This document shows, in pieces, positions 59,081-64,000 of a DNA stretch of 64,000 nucleotides (position 1 is the first letter of the stretch; the number at the start of each line of letters is the position of its first letter). Origin of the DNA: Telopea speciosissima (Eukaryota; Streptophyta; Magnoliopsida; Proteales; Proteaceae); the NCBI RefSeq assembly GCF_018873765.1, contig NC_057918.1, positions 62,188,871 through 62,252,870 on the forward strand. The letters run 5' to 3'. The notes below the pieces were generated by a model. It was not told where the DNA came from, made no database searches, and was given only the letters and a program-made list of their open reading frames with translations. A program made the position numbers and the translations under genes.

Positions 59081-60520
59081 CTGTGGTACACAGAGTAGTA
59101 ACCATACAAAGATATCAGAGAGAGGCAATGATCAAAAGTGATGCACAAAATTCCAGTCAGAGTTGATGCAGTAATAGAAGGGAAACCATATTACAATTTT
59201 TATGCTCCATCACTGAACACATCAAATGTCATATTTTTACATAATGGAATTTCCAGAAAATTACAGAACAAAAAATATGCAAATACCCCTCTTCATTCCC
59301 TATGTATAAGAAATGCAAGCATGGCTGTTTTTTATGTAGATCAAAACATGAAGAAGAAGAGGTAAAAACACTGTTCACGTGAACAGTGTCACAGCCCCAT
59401 ATTTGCCTTGGTGGTAATATTACTAGGAGATCCTGTGGGGCCCAAGACCAGATTACATGAAGGCTCTATTAGAGGAGTTAATTTTGTCTATGCATGGGAG
59501 ATTTAGGAGTTCAGTTGTTTCTATTTTAGAAATATTCTCTTAGATATTTTGTGGTGGTTTATTAAGCAACCTTCGCTTAGTTTAGTTTCTAATTTCAGAT
59601 TTAGAAAGTATGCTTAAGTTTCTATTTTCAGTTTGTTTCCTTTTTCTTGCAAGTTTCTAATTTTTTCGTACTTGTAAGGCAAACATAGCTGCCCATAAAT
59701 ATGTATGAGCTCTTAGGAGTCTCACAACAATTTGAATAGATGAATGAAGTTGCTTTGTGCAATGTTATTATCCTAGTGTGAGGATGAAGGGCGGGTGAGA
59801 GCCTGGCTGAGGGAGACGAAACCCGTCTTCCTTCTATCTTCTCTCTATCTTCAATCTGATGCAGGAGCTGTTCCATGGGCCAGGCCGAACCCGTTTGAGG
59901 ACCCAAACCAAGACGAACCGGGTTCAATTGGGTCTTTGGGTTCAGTAGGATATTTAATTTATTACGGTTTTTATTAGTTGGAATTTATCTTGTAATCTTC
60001 TATTTTAAATTTAATAGATTAATTATAGATTAATTAGTGATAGACTTGCATTATGAAATTATTTCAGTTTTAGATTTAGATTAGGAGTTTTATTTTCTTT
60101 AAATATTAGCTTGTAATCAACGAAAGGCAGATTTTGATGAATAGATTTTGAGTTTTGTTTATTGTTATTGGCAAGGAACAATGGCTTAGGAAGGTTGTGC
60201 GACCTTATCTCTCCCGTCCCCTGGTCTTCTCTCTCTCTTCCTCTTCTCTCTCATTATCCTTTACTTCTAATATTCCTCCCCACCCTGTTCTAGCGATTGA
60301 ATATTTACTCTTGATTTGGTGGCTGTTCTCCCTCACATCTTATTCTTTCTTCCTCCTATTTTGGACATAAGATCCGCACCCTAGGACGACCTGAACCTTA
60401 GGTTTCCTTCCCTTAGTTTCATCCCTGCTGCGAGATATCCATCTGGATCCATATCTGAACCTGCAACTCCCGCTGGTTCCTGTTTCAGAAAAGTTCTATT
60501 AGTCTTCAAGCTGTTGAGTC

Positions 60521-60662
60521 CATAGTTGTCACGGCGGTTAGGCGACCCAAGGCGGTGGAGAGGGTCAAAATTCAAGGCGACACCAACTAAGCGAACAAGG
60601 CGTCCAAGGCGCCCAAGTCGACCAAGGCGCCTGGACGCCTAGGCGACGCCTTGACAACTATG
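60521..60662. mobile_element. 142-bp hAT-type MITE
   Basis: The ends CATAGTTGTCACGGCG and CGCCTTGACAACTATG are inverted repeats of the same kind as at 56248-56675. Flanks GTTGAGTC (60513-60520) and GTTGAATC (60663-60670) form an 8-bp duplication with one mismatch. The interior is rich in AAGGCG words. Confidence 0.8.
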
Positions 60663-60996
60663 GTTGAATCAATTGATTTCTTGCTGGAATCCATAGGGCT
60701 GTGGGTCAGAAGCCTTATCCTGAAGGTTCGAATCTGTAGGAGATGAATCAAGTGATTTCTTCCCTTGAAATTAATTCTGGGTTTTCCACCAAGAGAGTTC
60801 CCAAGGTTGAAGGCGAAGTGCCTTTCCTTTTCTCTCGATGGATTAGGTTACTTTGGAATTGTTCACCTTTTAGTCGTCATTAACTTCTCACCCCACTTTA
60901 CATAATTACCCCTTCTTTTACCTTTTATTCCCTCATGTCCCATACTTATATTTTACTTCCAAGTTTGCCTTTTTCCCATCATACGCACTATTCAAC

Positions 60997-62349
60997 GAGT
61001 CCGGCTCAGCTCCTCGTACGAGGAGGGAGAAGTTTCTCCTTGTATGCTGGTTAGCTGTCATTTGTACACCATAAAACCGAATATTTATTCTTCCGTTTTC
61101 TTCTTTACAAATTTTTTATGCATTTATTAATTTTCCCAAAAGTTGTTTCACGATTCACGGTGTCAAGGCTTCTTCTTCTTCTTCTCCTCCTCCTCCTTCT
61201 AAAATCACCACCACCTCCTCCTCCTCCTTAGCCCGGGTGAATTTTCAATAACCATTCCAATTACAGAAAACCCTGAACTCGATTCTCCAGTACCAGAAAT
61301 GGATATGGCTTTGTAGAACATCTTCAAAGAAAATTCGTCCAAATTGCCCCTTTTCCCTTCATTTTAGTTTCCTCTGTGTCCCTAAAATCCTCCTCCGCAC
61401 AACAGCTCCTGAATTCGTCCTCCTCTTCATCTTTCTTTTTATTTATTTATTTATTTTTGGTGGGGGGAGGGGGGGGGGGATAAAATCAACGGACAAATCA
61501 TAACTGGGATCATTATGATTTTCCAATTTCAACACCAGTTCCTAACAGAACCTAGTAGCTCTGCAAATCATAACTGGGATTATTGAGGATTTCCAATAAT
61601 CAAATATGAATCTCCCAGTCGTTCCTTCTCTATCAAATCTGTCAAAAAACCCATCACAAGAAACTACCCAAACCCTTAAATTTTTTCATCAATTTTTCTA
61701 AAATCAAACAGCATGTTTAACAACCAACAAATCTTGAGGCTTCCACGAAATCGAAAAGGGATTTTGGGTGAACTTCATAAGATACAAAATCCATTCCAAA
61801 CCCATAAAAGATCACTTAAATACTTCATTTCATATCTCCAGCAATTCATGCCTAACCACTAACATCGTTTGAAGAAATCTTATAGTGTTGGATTTGCGTG
61901 TACTCCAACCAATTCCAAATGGGTCCTATTTTTCATCTGATACTTCTGCTGGATTACGGAAAATCAAAACTGTTAAGGTCATACTGGGCGGTTGATGGTA
62001 ATTTTGCCAATGTTGACTTCTTTTAGTGAATCCAAATGCAAGTTCAGTGCAATTTTCAACTCCAGAGATTTTAATTCTGATACAGGCAGACTAACTTTAA
62101 AGAACCAGCTGGTCGTGCTTCGGAGAGTCATGAGAGCAGCTTAGCAGAAGAAGAAGAAGATGATGATGATTGGAGGAGGAGAAAGTCGTGACTCATGAAA
62201 CAACTTTCAGGAAAGTTAATAAATGAATAAAAAATTCATAAAGAAGAAACCAGAAGAATAAGCATTCGGTTTTGGGGTGTACAGATGGCAGGTAACCAGT
62301 GTACAAGGAGAAACTTCTCCCTCCTCGTACGAGGAGCTGAGCCGGACTC
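60997..62349. mobile_element. Non-autonomous MULE with ~160-bp TIRs, perfect 9-bp TSD
   Basis: This 1353 bp element has terminal inverted repeats at 60997-61160 and 62187-62349. The first 48 bases are identical, beginning GAGTCCGGCTCAGCTCC and including the palindrome CTCCTCGTACGAGGAG. The perfect 9-bp duplication CTATTCAAC lies at 60988-60996 and 62350-62358. The interior (CTT/CTC-rich tract at 61170-61230, poly-G at ~61463-61480) shows no transposase and no clear captured gene. Confidence 0.9.
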
Positions 62350-63194
62350 CTATTCAACTTTAGCTTGTTTTCTTTATTAGCTTGAGTCCCATTATTTACG
62401 ATACTGCCATCCTATTATAAACTTCTGTTTATTTACAATTCTGCCATTGGTTATATAAACTTCCACATATTTACAGGATTGCCATCAAACCTTACTATTT
62501 GGCTATTGCATGTTTTAGTGGGGCCACAAGCGATCCGATTTGGGTCTTCTAAACCCCGGATCTGCATTACAATCAATTCTCCACATTCTCTGTTGCTTGA
62601 GACCACAATCGAGTGTTGCTGCTGAATCAGTGAAGGACCAGAAGATATCCCAAATCAACCCCAAGGTTTGCTGTTGCTGATCACAACCAGAGAAGGATCG
62701 AGAGTTCGAGACACCCCCCTGCAGATCAGTTTCTGTCTAGCTTCTCCAACAACTTCGAGTCATCCCTTCCCTGAAACCTGAACCGTGTGTCAGCAGGGCC
62801 TTGGAGGACTGAATCAGACCAACAATAGGCCCACTCGATCCCAGTTTCAGGCCCTCCTGTTGGCTGGATTGTTCTACAGCACTTACCTTCTAATTTGAGG
62901 CCAACCTCTATTTTCAACTCCAGTTCAGATCTCCACTTCTGACCATCATAATTGGCCCAAACTTGGAGCAAGTGTTCATACCAGCAAGGCTGATACTCAA
63001 TCTACTTTGGAGCCCATTCCCAGTGCTGGTTTGCAAGATATTCCATAACCGTCTAAGTTTGAGTTATCTTCATATCTCAGCCTTTAGCCATCGGAATTGG
63101 CTGAATTTTGGAGCATAGAACCTGTTCAACATCACCACCACTCGACCTAAATTTGGTGAAGTTCTGCTGGCTGGTTTGTTTCTTATTCTCTAGG

Positions 63195-64000
63195 TGATGC
63201 AGAACCAAGGGTGTACTCAAGGAAGAAAAAGAAGGCTGCTGCTGCCTACCTTGGCAGCCAGCCATGATTTTGAGAAGGCTGCTGCCCAGTAGCAGGCCAC
63301 GATTTTGACTGGGTTGTGTTATGTTTTATTTTTTAGTCTTGTAATAAACTAGTGAACCGGTTGGTTCAGTTGGTCTAGTTTAAGCTCCCATATTTTAGTT
63401 AAACTAAGTCTTTTATAATTTTGTCTAAGTTAGTTCACATCAGCTTTGGCTGGTAGTGTCCTGTATCTCAAGTAAGGTCTTTGGGAGTTTCCAATTTTGA
63501 ATCCTTGCTAATTCTCTTTTATTCTGATCTATAAAAGCAACCCAGAGGGGCTACAATAGCCCACGATTTCTACCATTACTGCTGCTGTTATGCAAGTTCT
63601 GCTTCCTTGAAGCTTTTCCGTGGTGTTTGATCCATGGAGGACGGAGCTTGAGTCTGATCCTGCTGACTCCTTGAGGTGGGAAGCCCAGGAGGTCCCTTGT
63701 TCATGATATTCTTGATCTGCTTCAAGCTTTCAAGCCTTTTGAAGACCCTCTACTGCAACCGAGAGTTACTGCTGCCTTCCCCTTGCTGCTGCACCTGGTT
63801 TGAGCTTATTTTTTTAATACTTCCTAATTCCATTCCCCCACTCTCTCCTGTCCTATCCAGCCATTAATTTTCTTCTAAGTTTTTCAGCAAACCTTCCCCC
63901 CGCTAAGACCTCCACTCGATCCTTGTTTCGTCTCATTCTACCCAGCAGATCCTGCCCTACAAGAAATCTCCCTAAAAGCCCTAAAAACCCAACTTCTCAA
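63195..64000 (+). mobile_element. Start of LTR copy I (TG..TA family), runs off the window
   Basis: TGATGCAGAACC follows the end of matched copy G sequence. The preceding five bases, CTAGG, would be its target duplication. No CTRCATTA end is seen before 64000. The call rests on the terminal motif and the break in homology, and the interior is diverged. Confidence 0.4.

Larger units (their letters stand above)
59857..62569 (+). mobile_element. Solo LTR copy H (TG..TA family) nested in copy G, TSD CAATC
   Basis: It starts TGATGCAGGAGC and ends ATCTGCATTA, with a perfect duplication CAATC (59852-59856, 62570-62574). It contains a hAT MITE (60521-60662) and a MULE (60997-62349). Without these it is about 1.2 kb. 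There is no coding region. Confidence 0.75.
59332..63194 (+). mobile_element. LTR copy G (TG..TA family), interrupted by copies H and I
   Basis: It starts TTATGTAGATC near 59332. It contains ACTGTTCACGTGAACAGT at ~59370 and matches copy B to 59856. It then resumes after copy H at 62575 and matches B through 'ccattcccagtgctggtttg' to 63194. Its 3' end is not seen because copy I starts there. Confidence 0.65.

Noticed and set aside
60155..60575. Short open frames in the DNA between 60.1 and 60.6 kb
   Set aside because: They lie inside solo LTR copy H, are short and lack domains.

Overview
The window is nuclear DNA of a flowering plant. The support is spliced genes with GT..AG introns and plant-type products, plus a dense set of plant transposon families: Copia LTR elements, L1- and RTE-type LINEs, MULE, hAT and PIF/Harbinger elements. 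I cannot name the species. Most of the sequence is nested transposable elements lying in and between the introns of a few host genes.

Host genes. (1) An unrecognised + strand gene ends at 28034. Five exons with matching splice phases lie between 24172 and 28034, and a possible earlier exon lies at 3032-3160. (2) A tRNA (guanine26-N2)-dimethyltransferase of the TRM1 family lies on + at 32023-40989, in six exons with a 6.6 kb first intron. Its likely start codon is separated from the rest of the frame by an in-frame TAA. (3) A MATE efflux transporter pseudogene lies on + at about 49085-50120. (4) The 3' half of a UDP-xylose transporter (UXT/KT-TPT family) lies on - with visible exons from 59080 down to 50717; its 5' exons lie beyond the window or were not found.

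Layout. 1-1000: hAT transposase remnant (-). 1-5.7 kb: AT-rich DNA with palindromic stretches. 5.7-7.7 kb: a solo LTR and a second LTR with a primer-binding site. 8.6-14.5 kb: decayed L1-type LINE (+) split by a solo LTR. 14.5-18.1 kb: an LTR joined to a decayed Copia gag/protease segment (-), which is split by a PIF/Harbinger MITE. 18.48-23.87 kb: complete Copia element (-) with paired LTRs and TSD AGACA. 24-28 kb: last exons of the unrecognised gene, with a MITE in the last intron. 28-32 kb: MITE and simple repeats. 32-41 kb: TRM1. 42-49 kb: several L1-type LINEs in both orientations. 49-59 kb: MATE pseudogene and UXT with transposon-filled introns. 59.3-64 kb: nested solo LTRs containing a hAT MITE and a 1.35 kb MULE.

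The most unusual thread is one repeat family of about 1.2-1.3 kb with termini TGATGYAG...CTRCATTA. Five copies carry perfect 5-bp target duplications, several are nested in one another or in LINEs, and none carries coding sequence. I read them as solo LTRs with non-canonical TG..TA ends.
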